A stretch of DNA of 30,970 nucleotides from CAZVIJ01 sp964626735 (GCA_964626735.1 CAZVIJ010000017.1:1-30970), one strand, 5' to 3'. Counted from the stretch's first letter, positions 15,479 to 23,662 are shown. Notes: generated by a model from the letters alone, not told the origin. Translations and numbers: made by a program.

Positions 15479-16582
15479 TTATTCCGGTAGACTTTCTATC
15501 TTCTCTAAGGCAAGGACATCGAGATCGTTGCCGGTAATCTTGGAAATGCGCTTCGACATTTTGGTCGCCTCGATCGAGGTAGCGTTGTAAGAATTTACCA
15601 TAGTATGGATATTCTTACCAAGCTTATTCATATTCTCCTCGAAGGTCTTGAGGTATTTCGTGCTTTCTTGCAGCGCGACGATTATCTCCTGAACCTGCTT
15701 CTCGATCCTGAGGGTGTTGAGCGCCTGGATGAGCGTCTGCAGGTACGCAAAGAATGAAGTGGGGGAAACGATAACTACTTTCTTCGAGTATGCGTATTGG
15801 ACAATATCGATACCCGACGCGTTGAAATTCCCCAACTTGATAATCTCGTTGTATACCCCATCGGCGGGAACGAACATGAAAACGACATCGATCGTGCTTT
15901 CCTCTGGTTTGACGTACTTGCTCGTTTCATCGATCCGCTTCTTAACGTCGTTCAAGAACTCTTTCTCAAATACCTTGATTTGACCCTGATCCTTGCATTC
16001 GCAAAGCCGAGTGTATGATTCAAGCGAGAACTTGGCATCGATCGGAATGATCATGTCCCGTATGAAGATTACGGCATCGACAATGACGCCGTCGCGAAAC
16101 GGGTACTGCATCTTGAAAACATTCGAGGGCAAAACATTCGCAAGCATCGTCTGCAAAAAGTATTCGCCGAGCAGTCCGCGCTGCTTTGGGCTTTTGAGAA
16201 TGTTCTCGAGGCTCTGCAGTTGTTCGGCGAAATTTATAACCTGCTTATTCGTATCTTCTACCTTTACCAATTTCTCGGTAACTTCCTGAAGGATCTTGCT
16301 ATTGCTTTCGGAAAGCTTATGGAGCATTTGGCTACTCTCCCGGTGCTGCATTTGTAGCTGGGAATTGGAATTGGTCAGCTGTTCCCGGATAATTTGATTC
16401 GTCTCTCGGAGCTTGGAGTCGAGGCTCTGTGCGAGCGCATTCAGCTGGTTGTGGAGCAGCACCGCGGACTGCGTATCGCCGTTCGGCAATGCGGATAGCC
16501 GTCGTAAAATCATGGCGACGCTAATGGCAAGTGCGACGATGATTATTATCAATACTCCGAGAAGGAAAATGCTATCGCTCAT
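15479..16582 (-). CDS. rmuC: RmuC-family protein
   Basis: 367 aa: an N-terminal membrane helix (about residues 6-27), a long coiled coil (30-115) and a RmuC domain (about 120-335) with its nuclease-like core. The core reads RGLLGEYFLQTML, then VDAVIFI, then IPIDAKFSLESY, whose Asp and Lys fit the PD-(D/E)XK-like pattern. FVPADGVYNEI and VIVSPTSFFAYLQTL are also family-typical. RmuC limits recombination at inverted repeats in E. coli; the biochemistry remains unclear. ATG 16582 is chosen over TTG 16585 because a near-consensus promoter ends 6 nt upstream of it. It follows the transpeptidase gene by 44 nt, so it can be read both from its own promoter and from upstream. Confidence 0.9.
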   Translation of the reverse strand: MSDSIFLLGVLIIIIVALAISVAMILRRLSALPNGDTQSAVLLHNQLNALAQSLDSKLRETNQIIREQLTNSNSQLQMQHRESSQMLHKLSESNSKILQEVTEKLVKVEDTNKQVINFAEQLQSLENILKSPKQRGLLGEYFLQTMLANVLPSNVFKMQYPFRDGVIVDAVIFIRDMIIPIDAKFSLESYTRLCECKDQGQIKVFEKEFLNDVKKRIDETSKYVKPEESTIDVVFMFVPADGVYNEIIKLGNFNASGIDIVQYAYSKKVVIVSPTSFFAYLQTLIQALNTLRIEKQVQEIIVALQESTKYLKTFEENMNKLGKNIHTMVNSYNATSIEATKMSKRISKITGNDLDVLALEKIESLPE

Positions 16583-16588
16583 CAAAGA

Positions 16589-16617
16589 ATTTTGTCAGTT
16601 TTCGCTTGATATGTCCA
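16589..16617 (-). promoter_or_regulatory. rmuC promoter
   Basis: On the minus strand, TGGACA (16617-16612, five of six consensus -35 bases) and CAAAAT (16594-16589) are exactly 17 bp apart. The -10 is 6 nt before ATG 16582. It lies in the short gap after the transpeptidase stop and would give a leaderless transcript for rmuC, the RodZ-like gene and the DsbA-like gene. Confidence 0.6.
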
Positions 16618-16626
16618 TTTACTAAC

Positions 16627-18441
16627 CTATTGCCTTAACTCCTTGCTCCAGTATTTGTAGAACTCTCTCGAGATATATCCGGCCTTATACCCGTATCCAC
16701 CATTCTCGAGGAATATCGACATCGCGATTTCCGGCTTGTTGCTTGGCGAGAAAGTTATCTCCCACGCATGAATAAGCTCTTGCCCATTGAGCATTTGTCC
16801 GGTCTCGGCGGTACCGGTCTTCTCGCTCACTTCCGGGTACTTGGTTATGTCGTAGGCCGTCAGCCCATTATTTCGTTTCGCTGCGCATCGCATTCCTTCA
16901 TTGATCGTATCGTAGTGCTCGGGTGCAATCTCGAGCGAGTGGGTATCGACCTTATTGGGATCGTTCCGGTCAAGTATGATCGACTGTTTCCGTACATTCC
17001 CTTTTGTTGCCACCGTGGTGGCGACGGTCGCTACTTCTAGCGGTGTCAAGCGTACTTCGCCCTGTCCGATCGATGCGTTGAGTAGATAGCCAGGAAGCCA
17101 CGGCTGTCCAGCAGCCTCCTTGTCTTTCGGTGTCGGGTAGTAGCCGACAGCTTCCGATCCGATTTTCAGGTCTGATGGCTTCGTCAGCCCCATTTCGGTA
17201 ACTTTCTGGGCTATCATGTCTGCCGCCCTGCCGCCCGATTTCTGCTCGAGGGCGAGAGCAGTCTTCATATGGAAAATGTTGCTCGAATAGCATAAACCGT
17301 GAACCACATCGATATCTCCCCAGTTAACCCGTCCGGCATCCTGAAACGTTATTCCGCCGTATACCCACGTTCCACCCGTGCCGAATTTTGTGTTTTTGTC
17401 GATGGCTCCGTTCTGAAGGGAAACCATATCGGTGACCGTCTTGAACGTCGAGCCGGGGGCTTGTGCGTATTGGATGGCCTTGTTGGTTAACGGTTTGCCG
17501 GGATCGTTTAGGTATCTATTGTATTCGTCCTGCTTGATGCCTGAAGCGAAAAGATTGGCGTCGAACGTGGGATAGCTCGCGAGCGCAAGAATTTGGCCGG
17601 TTTTTACATCCTCTATTACCGATGCCGTAGAAATAACCCCTTTAAGGTCGGGTTTCTGCAGCGCCGATTTGGAGAGTTCATACAGCTTTTGCTGGTACCT
17701 GATATCGATCGTGAGGTAGATATCTATGCCGTTGGTTTTTTGCTGTATTGCGGACGATACCTGTCTGCCATCCGAACCGTAGTAGTCGATGCGTTCGATG
17801 CCGTTTTGTCCGCGAAGCACCTCATCGTAGCCTTTCTCAATGCCGAATTTTCCGATTTCGTCGCCATAGTTGAATTTGCCGGTCTTATAATCTTCTTCAT
17901 TGATTTCGCCGGTGTATCCGATGATGTGCGACATCAGCTCGGGATACAGGTACTTGCGGATATTCGTCTTTTCCACGTGAACGAAGGGAAAGTTTTGCGG
18001 ATTCGCCTCGATCTGGAATATGTACGGATTGTAGTCGAGCTTCGAGAACAGTTTTATTTCTGGGATATTCGGATAATTCTTGATCCGCGCCTCTTCGGTA
18101 TTGTACAGATCCAAAATATTTTTCCCGAAAAGCTTGTTCAAGCTTTCGATCGTTTTCATGAACTTATCGGACTTTGATTCGTCGCGTACGATGAAGAGAT
18201 TGTATTTCCCGGTATTTTCTACGAGTTTAACGCCGTTCCTGTCGTAGATTAGCCCTCTTGACGCGCGGTCGACGGAGAATGACGAGAAAGAGTTTTTGGA
18301 ATCGAAGAAGTATTTGCTGCCATGAGCGATTTGGAGTCCAAAAAGATTGTAGGTAATAATACCGCAGATGAATATGGTAACGAGAAAGAAATACAATTTA
18401 TTCCTGTTCGGTACTTCGGGCTTGTTCAGTATCATCGGCAT
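16627..18441 (-). CDS. mrdA: Penicillin-binding protein 2 (class B transpeptidase)
   Basis: 604 aa: one N-terminal membrane helix (about residues 15-36), a PBP dimerisation domain (about 55-235; VDRASRGLIYDRNGVKL) and a transpeptidase domain (about 265-600). Catalytic motifs are all present: S331-T-F-K, S386-S-N, and K541-T-G-T. It crosslinks peptidoglycan on the outer face of the membrane; the class B layout without a glycosyltransferase domain points to PBP2/PBP3, and the RodZ-like gene in the same cluster favours the elongation enzyme. The ATG at 18441 starts 14 nt after the sppA stop; ATG 18435 would remove only two residues. No PASTA repeats are seen, and the C-terminus ends about 60 residues after KTG. 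Confidence 0.92.
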   Translation of the reverse strand: MPMILNKPEVPNRNKLYFFLVTIFICGIITYNLFGLQIAHGSKYFFDSKNSFSSFSVDRASRGLIYDRNGVKLVENTGKYNLFIVRDESKSDKFMKTIESLNKLFGKNILDLYNTEEARIKNYPNIPEIKLFSKLDYNPYIFQIEANPQNFPFVHVEKTNIRKYLYPELMSHIIGYTGEINEEDYKTGKFNYGDEIGKFGIEKGYDEVLRGQNGIERIDYYGSDGRQVSSAIQQKTNGIDIYLTIDIRYQQKLYELSKSALQKPDLKGVISTASVIEDVKTGQILALASYPTFDANLFASGIKQDEYNRYLNDPGKPLTNKAIQYAQAPGSTFKTVTDMVSLQNGAIDKNTKFGTGGTWVYGGITFQDAGRVNWGDIDVVHGLCYSSNIFHMKTALALEQKSGGRAADMIAQKVTEMGLTKPSDLKIGSEAVGYYPTPKDKEAAGQPWLPGYLLNASIGQGEVRLTPLEVATVATTVATKGNVRKQSIILDRNDPNKVDTHSLEIAPEHYDTINEGMRCAAKRNNGLTAYDITKYPEVSEKTGTAETGQMLNGQELIHAWEITFSPSNKPEIAMSIFLENGGYGYKAGYISREFYKYWSKELRQ

Positions 18442-18455
18442 GGCAGTTTGAGTTC

Positions 18456-19529
18456 TTATTGCAGTAGATTTTGCTTGAGTTCCATCTTGACCTTTACCGA
18501 TTGCTTCAGCTCCTTGGTGATTGCTTCGGTTGTCGAAGGCGCTTTGAAGTTCGGGATAATGGAAGAGAGAGGATTTTGATCGAGCGAGTAGTCGACGACG
18601 CGCACTCGCTTATCTTTGAGCGAGCTCTCTTTCGAAACGATCGCCTGTATCGCATCTTCGTATTCGGCAAGTTCATCGACGAGGCCCAGCTCTTTTGCTT
18701 GTTTGCCTGAAAAGATTCTTCCGTCGGCAATTTGCTTCAGCCCCTCTTGGGTAATCGATTTCGAATGGGGAGTTCGTCCTTCGTAGACTTTATTGACGAA
18801 ATACTCGTATTCCTCATCGAGTATTTTCTGGTAAGTCAGATATGTATCGGAACCGGGCGTGTAAATGTCCTGCCCCGACTTTTGTTTGCCTGCGGTATTC
18901 GTTACGAAGGTAACTTTCCCGCCGAAATGCTCGAGTACCCCGTAAAAATCGACTGCCTCGATGATCACGCCGATGCTTCCGGTTATGGCGCTGGGGCGGG
19001 AATAGATGGCGCGCGTACAGTTGGGAAGAAGATAGCTGAGCGATGCACCCATAGAATCGATAAATGAGTAAACGGGAATATTTTTGTCGACTTCCTTTAT
19101 TTTGCGGCAAACGGGTTCTGCGGCGCTTACGTCGCCTCCGGGAGAATTGAACCTCAAAACGATCGCCTTGACAGCAGAATCTGCCTTAGCCTTGGAAAGC
19201 TGGTCGATAATCGATTGCGATGTGAGCCCCTCCTGCAACGTGCCAGGGACTGCATAGGAGATAACGTCGTTTACATCGATCACGACGAGTTTCGTTTCCG
19301 TGCTTGATGAGGCATTCCCAGCTATCAGCTCTTCCTTTTCGGATATGGCGTTCATCGGGTCGGAACTGGCGAGAAGAGAACCTGCGAGCGAAACGGCAAG
19401 TATGCCGGGGACAACGCATACGCAGAGGAACAAGCAGAGGAGGGTACCTAACAAGAAAAACATCCTGAAAAGACCTCCCCGCCGCTCGACATAGATGACC
19501 TCGGAAGTGCGGGGGCTAGTGGATTCCAT
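18456..19529 (-). CDS. sppA: Signal peptide peptidase SppA (S49 protease)
   Basis: 357 aa: a membrane helix (about residues 22-53) and an S49 protease domain (80-310) of the short, single-domain type. Landmarks are VLRFNSPGGDVSAAEPV (124-140), DSMGASLSYLL with candidate nucleophile S163, the ITGSIGVI strand (182-189), and TAGKQKSG with candidate catalytic K217. It then has GRIFSGKQAKELGLVDEL. These enzymes degrade signal peptides and other membrane-bound fragments, with the active site outside the membrane. The nucleophile region reads ASLSY rather than the usual ASGGY. ATG 19529 is supported by a TACCAT -10 (complement of 19537-19542) 7 nt upstream. It heads a five-gene minus-strand envelope cluster. 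Confidence 0.9.
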   Translation of the reverse strand: MESTSPRTSEVIYVERRGGLFRMFFLLGTLLCLFLCVCVVPGILAVSLAGSLLASSDPMNAISEKEELIAGNASSSTETKLVVIDVNDVISYAVPGTLQEGLTSQSIIDQLSKAKADSAVKAIVLRFNSPGGDVSAAEPVCRKIKEVDKNIPVYSFIDSMGASLSYLLPNCTRAIYSRPSAITGSIGVIIEAVDFYGVLEHFGGKVTFVTNTAGKQKSGQDIYTPGSDTYLTYQKILDEEYEYFVNKVYEGRTPHSKSITQEGLKQIADGRIFSGKQAKELGLVDELAEYEDAIQAIVSKESSLKDKRVRVVDYSLDQNPLSSIIPNFKAPSTTEAITKELKQSVKVKMELKQNLLQ

Positions 19530-19586
19530 ACATGAGATGGTACCAATTTAGACTTAAATGTTCTAATCGTGTTACAATAATAATGA
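19530..19586. promoter_or_regulatory. Divergent promoters, sppA / kinase-like gene
   Basis: A 57-bp gap. Plus strand: TAGACT (19549-19554), an 18-bp spacer, TACAAT (19573-19578), then 8 nt to ATG 19587. Minus strand: TACCAT (19542-19537) 7 nt before the sppA ATG with a weak -35 (TTAGAA) 18 bp up. Both give nearly leaderless mRNAs and the two promoters overlap, so they may compete. Confidence 0.5.
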
Positions 19587-20588
19587 ATGACGAGGCTCGA
19601 GTTTATCAAATACCTGCGCAAGAACTCGGTAAATTCGCCGGATAACTTCAATTTCGCCGACAAGTCCCCCTTATCGCTGCCATTCGATAACATCGAATAC
19701 GTTGGGCAAGGAATCTTCAACAAGGTTTATAAGGTAAACGTAGGCGGCGACTATTGGATCATAAAAGAAGGACGATACGACCTCAGCCTTCCGGTGCTAA
19801 AGTCCGCATGGCTGCCGCTTCCTAAAAGCCTTGTTGCTTGGGTCTACAGCCTTTTTAATGTCAAAATAATGCCTACGCACGAAGCGGCGCTCGAGCAATT
19901 CTCGGAGTACGTGCTGCTTTCGCGGTATTTCGGTTTCTTCCATAAGAAAGCTGCTCATAGCGTTGTCGGGTTCGACCCCACGATAATCGAAACCCAACGT
20001 TCCGTCCGATCTGCGCTGAAGCAGTCGATCCTTGAGGAAGACGAATTCGCCGAAATTGTGCTTGCCTCCGTGAAGTCGTTTAGGAACTACCACAAGATTC
20101 GGGATATCGTTAGCAACAATAAATATCTCAATTCCAACTTCTTGCCAAAAGAGTACCTCATTCTCTCAACATCCTCGGGAATCAAGCGGTTCTTCAAGAA
20201 GCTTACGAAACGGCGGGAAACCTATTACATCGTGCAAGATCTCGTTGAGGGAGATCCGTTGTCGAAAATAACCGACGCGCAATTAGTTGAGAATACCGAG
20301 CTTATCTCGCGAATGATCGTTTTCATCCTCTTATCGCTTTATATGGTTTTCCACGAGAGCCGCATCATCGACTCGAGGCCGGAAGGCATGCTCAGCGGCA
20401 TAAACGACTGGTTCGGCAAAACAGGCAACATCATCGTGCAGCTAGAAAAGTCCGATTTGAAATTCATCGATACCCGATGGCTGCATAATAAAGACGGTAA
20501 TCTTATTCAGCGCACCATCCTGGCGCCAGAGCTGATCCAAGAGGCTATGAGCAAGTATCTCCAGAAGTATGTCGACATGATCGCTTGA
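19587..20588 (+). CDS. Divergent kinase-fold protein, function unknown
   Basis: 333 aa, no membrane helix needed. Several features recall the protein-kinase/aminoglycoside-phosphotransferase fold: a Gly-containing loop IEYVGQGIFNKVYKV (about residues 36-50); a following strand with Lys, YWIIKEG (the ATP-binding Lys position); a hinge-like IVQDLVEGDPL; and, near the C-terminus, NDWFGKTGNIIV then LKFIDTRW. The last Asn-to-Asp spacing is 14 residues, close to the 13 between the catalytic-loop Asn and DFG Asp of kinases. The usual HxD is not obvious; N-D-W is the candidate. I infer a small-molecule or lipid kinase, or a pseudokinase. The gene lies 39 nt before the CarS-like gene and is likely co-expressed with it, so a lipid substrate is possible but unproven. 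Confidence 0.6.
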   Translation: MTRLEFIKYLRKNSVNSPDNFNFADKSPLSLPFDNIEYVGQGIFNKVYKVNVGGDYWIIKEGRYDLSLPVLKSAWLPLPKSLVAWVYSLFNVKIMPTHEAALEQFSEYVLLSRYFGFFHKKAAHSVVGFDPTIIETQRSVRSALKQSILEEDEFAEIVLASVKSFRNYHKIRDIVSNNKYLNSNFLPKEYLILSTSSGIKRFFKKLTKRRETYYIVQDLVEGDPLSKITDAQLVENTELISRMIVFILLSLYMVFHESRIIDSRPEGMLSGINDWFGKTGNIIVQLEKSDLKFIDTRWLHNKDGNLIQRTILAPELIQEAMSKYLQKYVDMIA

Positions 20589-20593
20589 GATAC

Positions 20594-20622
20594 TTACATT
20601 TGCCAATTATTCCGTGTAGTAT
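20594..20622 (+). promoter_or_regulatory. Putative promoter of the CarS-like gene
   Basis: TTACAT (20594-20599) and TAGTAT (20617-20622) are 17 bp apart in the short gap after the kinase-like gene, and the -10 box is 5 nt before ATG 20628. The layout repeats the leaderless pattern, but the boxes are weaker than at clpP. Confidence 0.35.
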
Positions 20623-20627
20623 CGTGC

Positions 20628-21185
20628 ATGCTTATCCACTTCGTGCTGACCTGCCTCTACTTCATGTGGCCCGGCGGCATGGGAAATATGATCCCGATTC
20701 CGGTCGCCCGGTATAAAATTTTCGAATTCCTCAATGTTCCCATCGATTTCGGCGCTAAGCTGCGGGGCAAAAGGATTTTCGGCGACCACAAGACGTTCAG
20801 GGGATTTTTCTTCGGTATCGTAATTGGAGCATGTATCGGCGCGTTGCAATCGTATCTGTATCGCTACGAATTCTTTCGGGATATTTCTCTTTTCGACTAT
20901 TCGAATGTAAAGCTGGCCGCTCTCCTTGGCGCAATGCAAGGATTAGGAGCGCTTGTCGGCGATTCGGTGGAAAGTTTTTTCAAGCGCCAGGTTGACGTGA
21001 AGCCGGGACAGTCGTGGTTTCCATTCGACCAAATAGACTACATTATCGGGGCATTTTTCTTTTCACTGCCGTTTGTCGATCTATCGTGGGGATTCTTCAT
21101 TGCTATCGTATTCCTGTACGCAATTCTCCATATCATCTCACACGCAATCGGGTATTTACTGGGAATGAACGAACACTGGATATAG
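20628..21185 (+). CDS. CarS-like CDP-lipid synthase family membrane protein
   Basis: 185 aa with about five membrane helices and the conserved blocks of the archaeal CDP-archaeol synthase family (CarS, formerly DUF46). These are KLRGKRIFGDHKTFRGFFFG (about residues 44-63), LGALVGDSVESFFKR (106-120), and a KPG...WFPFDQID stretch (125-137), where the Asp and Lys residues match the cytidylyltransferase signature. The archaeal enzyme uses CTP to activate unsaturated archaetidic acid. CdsA of bacteria belongs to the same broader superfamily but is longer. Members of this short family do occur in bacteria, with unproven substrates. The N-terminal residues are MLIHFVLTCLYFMWPGGMGN. Its presence suggests that this cell activates an isoprenoid or imported lipid by CTP, which is an inference. 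Confidence 0.82.
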   Translation: MLIHFVLTCLYFMWPGGMGNMIPIPVARYKIFEFLNVPIDFGAKLRGKRIFGDHKTFRGFFFGIVIGACIGALQSYLYRYEFFRDISLFDYSNVKLAALLGAMQGLGALVGDSVESFFKRQVDVKPGQSWFPFDQIDYIIGAFFFSLPFVDLSWGFFIAIVFLYAILHIISHAIGYLLGMNEHWI

Positions 21186-21221
21186 AACCAATAAAGCTCA
21201 CGTTTTTTCCAGAAAATCTGG

Positions 21222-21227
21222 TATTAT
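21222..21227 (+). promoter_or_regulatory. -10 box (TATTAT) before the 153-aa unknown gene
   Basis: TATTAT is 6 nt before ATG 21234, the spacing seen at clpP and at 30660. No convincing -35 box accompanies it. It favours ATG 21234 over the adjoining TTG 21228. Confidence 0.4.
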
Positions 21228-21233
21228 TTGCCC

Positions 21234-21695
21234 ATGTACCTGCATGACGTGGCTAGTAAGCTCAAAACATTCTTCCCGGATGTGGTTGTAAACGAACTAC
21301 CGGACGGTCCCCATATCGTGATAAACCTGGAAGAGTATAAAGGCTACAAACCGCGCATCCAGCTCAACTTCAAGGGCGAGAAGCCGGAAACGGGCGTCGA
21401 CTCATTCGTCATCCAATTGGACGGTACCAAGTACGTTGAGGGAATTAAGGAAAGCAATCTCGAGCGGTACCTCAAGTCGGAAGGGCTGCATTACCAGATT
21501 ATCGAGGATCCGCTCTACGACTATTCCGGAAAGCTGGTGTGCTACCAGTTCGTTCCGCTCGATCGGGCATACCATTGCATTGTTCGCTTCACCTTTGAAG
21601 TTTCGCATAACTCTGGAGAAAAGCTTCTGTACCCCTATACCTGGTCTCTGGGCGAGTCCGCTGCCGCCGATGGCTCCCAAAAGGAGCCGAAATAA
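21234..21695 (+). CDS. Uncharacterised 153-aa cytoplasmic protein
   Basis: I do not recognise the family. There is no signal peptide or membrane helix. Residues 1-75 look like alternating strands (VVVNELPDGPHIVINLEEYKGY, PRIQLNFKG, DSFVIQLDG), as in a small alpha/beta or beta-rich binding domain. The last about 15 residues are low-complexity and polar (ESAAADGSQKEPK). The frame also opens at TTG 21228, but a TATTAT box at 21222-21227 makes ATG 21234 the likelier first codon. It follows the CarS-like gene by 48 nt and precedes alaS, and may have its own promoter. Coding is supported by codon usage like its neighbours and the lack of any competing frame. Confidence 0.65.
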   Translation: MYLHDVASKLKTFFPDVVVNELPDGPHIVINLEEYKGYKPRIQLNFKGEKPETGVDSFVIQLDGTKYVEGIKESNLERYLKSEGLHYQIIEDPLYDYSGKLVCYQFVPLDRAYHCIVRFTFEVSHNSGEKLLYPYTWSLGESAAADGSQKEPK

Positions 21696-21727
21696 ACGTT
21701 CGATAATCAATGGCCGATATAGTGCGA

Positions 21728-21757
21728 TTGAGAATCGGATAAACATTTTATTACTAT
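21728..21757 (+). promoter_or_regulatory. alaS promoter
   Basis: TTGAGA (21728-21733, five of six -35 bases) and TACTAT (21752-21757) are separated by 18 bp in the 74-bp gap before alaS. The -10 is 12 nt from ATG 21770, so the leader would be only about 5 nt. I see no T-box element, and the gap is too short for one. Confidence 0.55.
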
Positions 21758-21769
21758 TACAAGCAACGA

Positions 21770-23647
21770 ATGACAAGCAACGAACTGAAACAGAAATTTA
21801 TTGAGTTTTTCGAATCGAAAGGACATAAGAAAATCGCCAACGCATCGCTTATCGCCGAGAACGATCCATCAAACCTCTTCATCAACTCCGGTATGCAGCC
21901 TTTGGTGCCATACCTATTGGGCGAACCGCATATCATGGGAACCCGTTTGGTCAACTACCAGCGCGCCGTTAGGACGGGAGATATCGAAGAAGTCGGGGTT
22001 ACCAAGCGGCACCATACGTTTTTCGAGATGCTCGGCGAGTGGAGTCTCGGCGATTATTGGAAACGCGAATCGCTCGAGTGGTCGTTCGAATTCATGACTT
22101 CGATTTTGGGGTTCGATCCGAAACGGCTTCACGCGACGGTATTCAAGGGCAACGAATTTGTCGCTCGAGACGAAGAGGCTATCGGGATATGGAAAGATAT
22201 CTTCACGAAAGCGGGTATTGAGCCGACGATAGGCGATGAGTTTTTGTCGAGCGGCGAATCTCCCCGGATCATCATGCTCGATGAGAACGACAACTTCTGG
22301 CCGAAAGGAAGGACAAACGGACCGTGCGGACCATGCAGCGAGGTATATTACGACACCGGAATGGGCGAGGACGCCGACTCGCGCTACGTAGAGGTCTGCA
22401 ATAACGTTTTCATGTCGTACCAGCAGCACGAGGATGGAAGCTACACCGACCTTGATCAAAAAAATATCGATGTCGGCTGGGGCTTCGAGCGGCTCCTGTA
22501 TGTAGTCCAGAATCGTGACGAGAATGGCAACATAGCACCGCACCTTTCGAATTTCGAAACTGATCTTTTCTTGCCGATGCGAAACTGGTTGATCGACCAG
22601 TACAACTTGACGACCGACCTGTACGACAACGATCCAGAGTTCAGGCGTACCGTACGAGTCGTCCTAGACCATATCCGAGCTTCGGTTATGATAATCGGCG
22701 ACGGCATCGAGCCGGGAACGAAGGATCAGGGATATATTCTCCGAAGGCTCATTCGAAGAGCTGTTGCATTCAGCAGGAAACACTCAGATCGAACCGACAT
22801 ACTCGTTGATCTTGCAGGGCAATTTATCGACCTTCTGGGAAAAGGCGAATTTTATACGTTCCTTATCACCCAAAAGGAGGATATCTTAGGTATTCTCGGT
22901 CGAGAAATCGAGAAATTCGAGAATGCACTTCGCAACGGAATGAAGGAACTCGATAAAGTGCAAGGGGACACTATTTCCGGAGACATAGCCTTTCGGGTAA
23001 AGGAAGCTTTGGGATTGCCGCTAGAGATAACGCAGCAAATCGCCGAAGCACGGGGAAAGCGGGTAGATATCGCTCGGTTCGATGAGCTCATGAGGGAGCA
23101 TCAAGAGAAATCGAAAATGGCAGGAGAGCGCAAGTTCGTCGGTGGGCTCGGCGATTACTCCGAGGAGTCGATCAGGTATCATACCTGCGCCCATCTTTTC
23201 TTGGCAGGGGCTCGTAGAGTATTGGGAGATCACGTTCACCAGAAAGGACAGAATATTACTTCTGAGCGTCTGCGCTACGATATCTCGCACCCGACGCCGA
23301 TATCGAAAGAGGATCTTCAGAAAATCGAAGATTGGGTAAATGAGCAAATCAACAGGAAACTAGCGGTAGATTTCATGGAAATGACGCTCGAAGAGGCTCG
23401 AAATATTGGCGCCGAAGGTGTTTTCGGCGATAAATACGCTCAACTTGAGAAAGTTAAGGTTTACAGCATTTATGATGCCAATTTGCCTGAAGAGGATACC
23501 GACAAATACGTATCCCGAGAGCTGTGCGGCGGACCGCATGTTGAGAATACGTCGCAAATCGCCGAATTCGGCCGATTTAAGATCATGAAGGAGGAAAGCT
23601 CGAGTGGAGGCGTACGGAGAATTAAGGCCGTATTAGCAACATCCTGA
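21770..23647 (+). CDS. alaS: Alanyl-tRNA synthetase lacking the C-terminal C-Ala domain
   Basis: 625 aa against about 875 in most bacteria. The class II catalytic core is complete: LFINSGMQPLVPYL (36-49), RAVRTGDIEEVG (65-76), motif 2 RHHTFFEMLGEWSLGDYWK (80-98), GPCGPCSE, and a motif 3-type GWGFERL. A tRNA-recognition helical region follows (about 250-450), with LRRLIRRAV. The editing domain has its four zinc ligands, H471-TCA-H475 and C586-GGP-H590, so misacylated Ser/Gly-tRNA should still be cleared. The protein stops about 35 residues after C586, so the coiled coil and DHHA1/C-Ala domain that grips the tRNA elbow and dimerises are absent. The stop is followed at once by the HAD gene, with no sign of a frameshifted remainder. 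A short AlaRS is compatible with a reduced genome. Confidence 0.93.
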   Translation: MTSNELKQKFIEFFESKGHKKIANASLIAENDPSNLFINSGMQPLVPYLLGEPHIMGTRLVNYQRAVRTGDIEEVGVTKRHHTFFEMLGEWSLGDYWKRESLEWSFEFMTSILGFDPKRLHATVFKGNEFVARDEEAIGIWKDIFTKAGIEPTIGDEFLSSGESPRIIMLDENDNFWPKGRTNGPCGPCSEVYYDTGMGEDADSRYVEVCNNVFMSYQQHEDGSYTDLDQKNIDVGWGFERLLYVVQNRDENGNIAPHLSNFETDLFLPMRNWLIDQYNLTTDLYDNDPEFRRTVRVVLDHIRASVMIIGDGIEPGTKDQGYILRRLIRRAVAFSRKHSDRTDILVDLAGQFIDLLGKGEFYTFLITQKEDILGILGREIEKFENALRNGMKELDKVQGDTISGDIAFRVKEALGLPLEITQQIAEARGKRVDIARFDELMREHQEKSKMAGERKFVGGLGDYSEESIRYHTCAHLFLAGARRVLGDHVHQKGQNITSERLRYDISHPTPISKEDLQKIEDWVNEQINRKLAVDFMEMTLEEARNIGAEGVFGDKYAQLEKVKVYSIYDANLPEEDTDKYVSRELCGGPHVENTSQIAEFGRFKIMKEESSSGGVRRIKAVLATS

Positions 23648-23656
23648 GTTTTACGG

Positions 23657-23662
23657 TATTAT
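23657..23662 (+). promoter_or_regulatory. -10 box (TATTAT) before the HAD gene
   Basis: TATTAT in the 23-bp alaS-HAD gap, 8 nt before ATG 23671. A -35 would lie inside the end of alaS, and none is convincing. It may be an internal promoter for the HAD, ABC-F and downstream genes. Confidence 0.35.
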
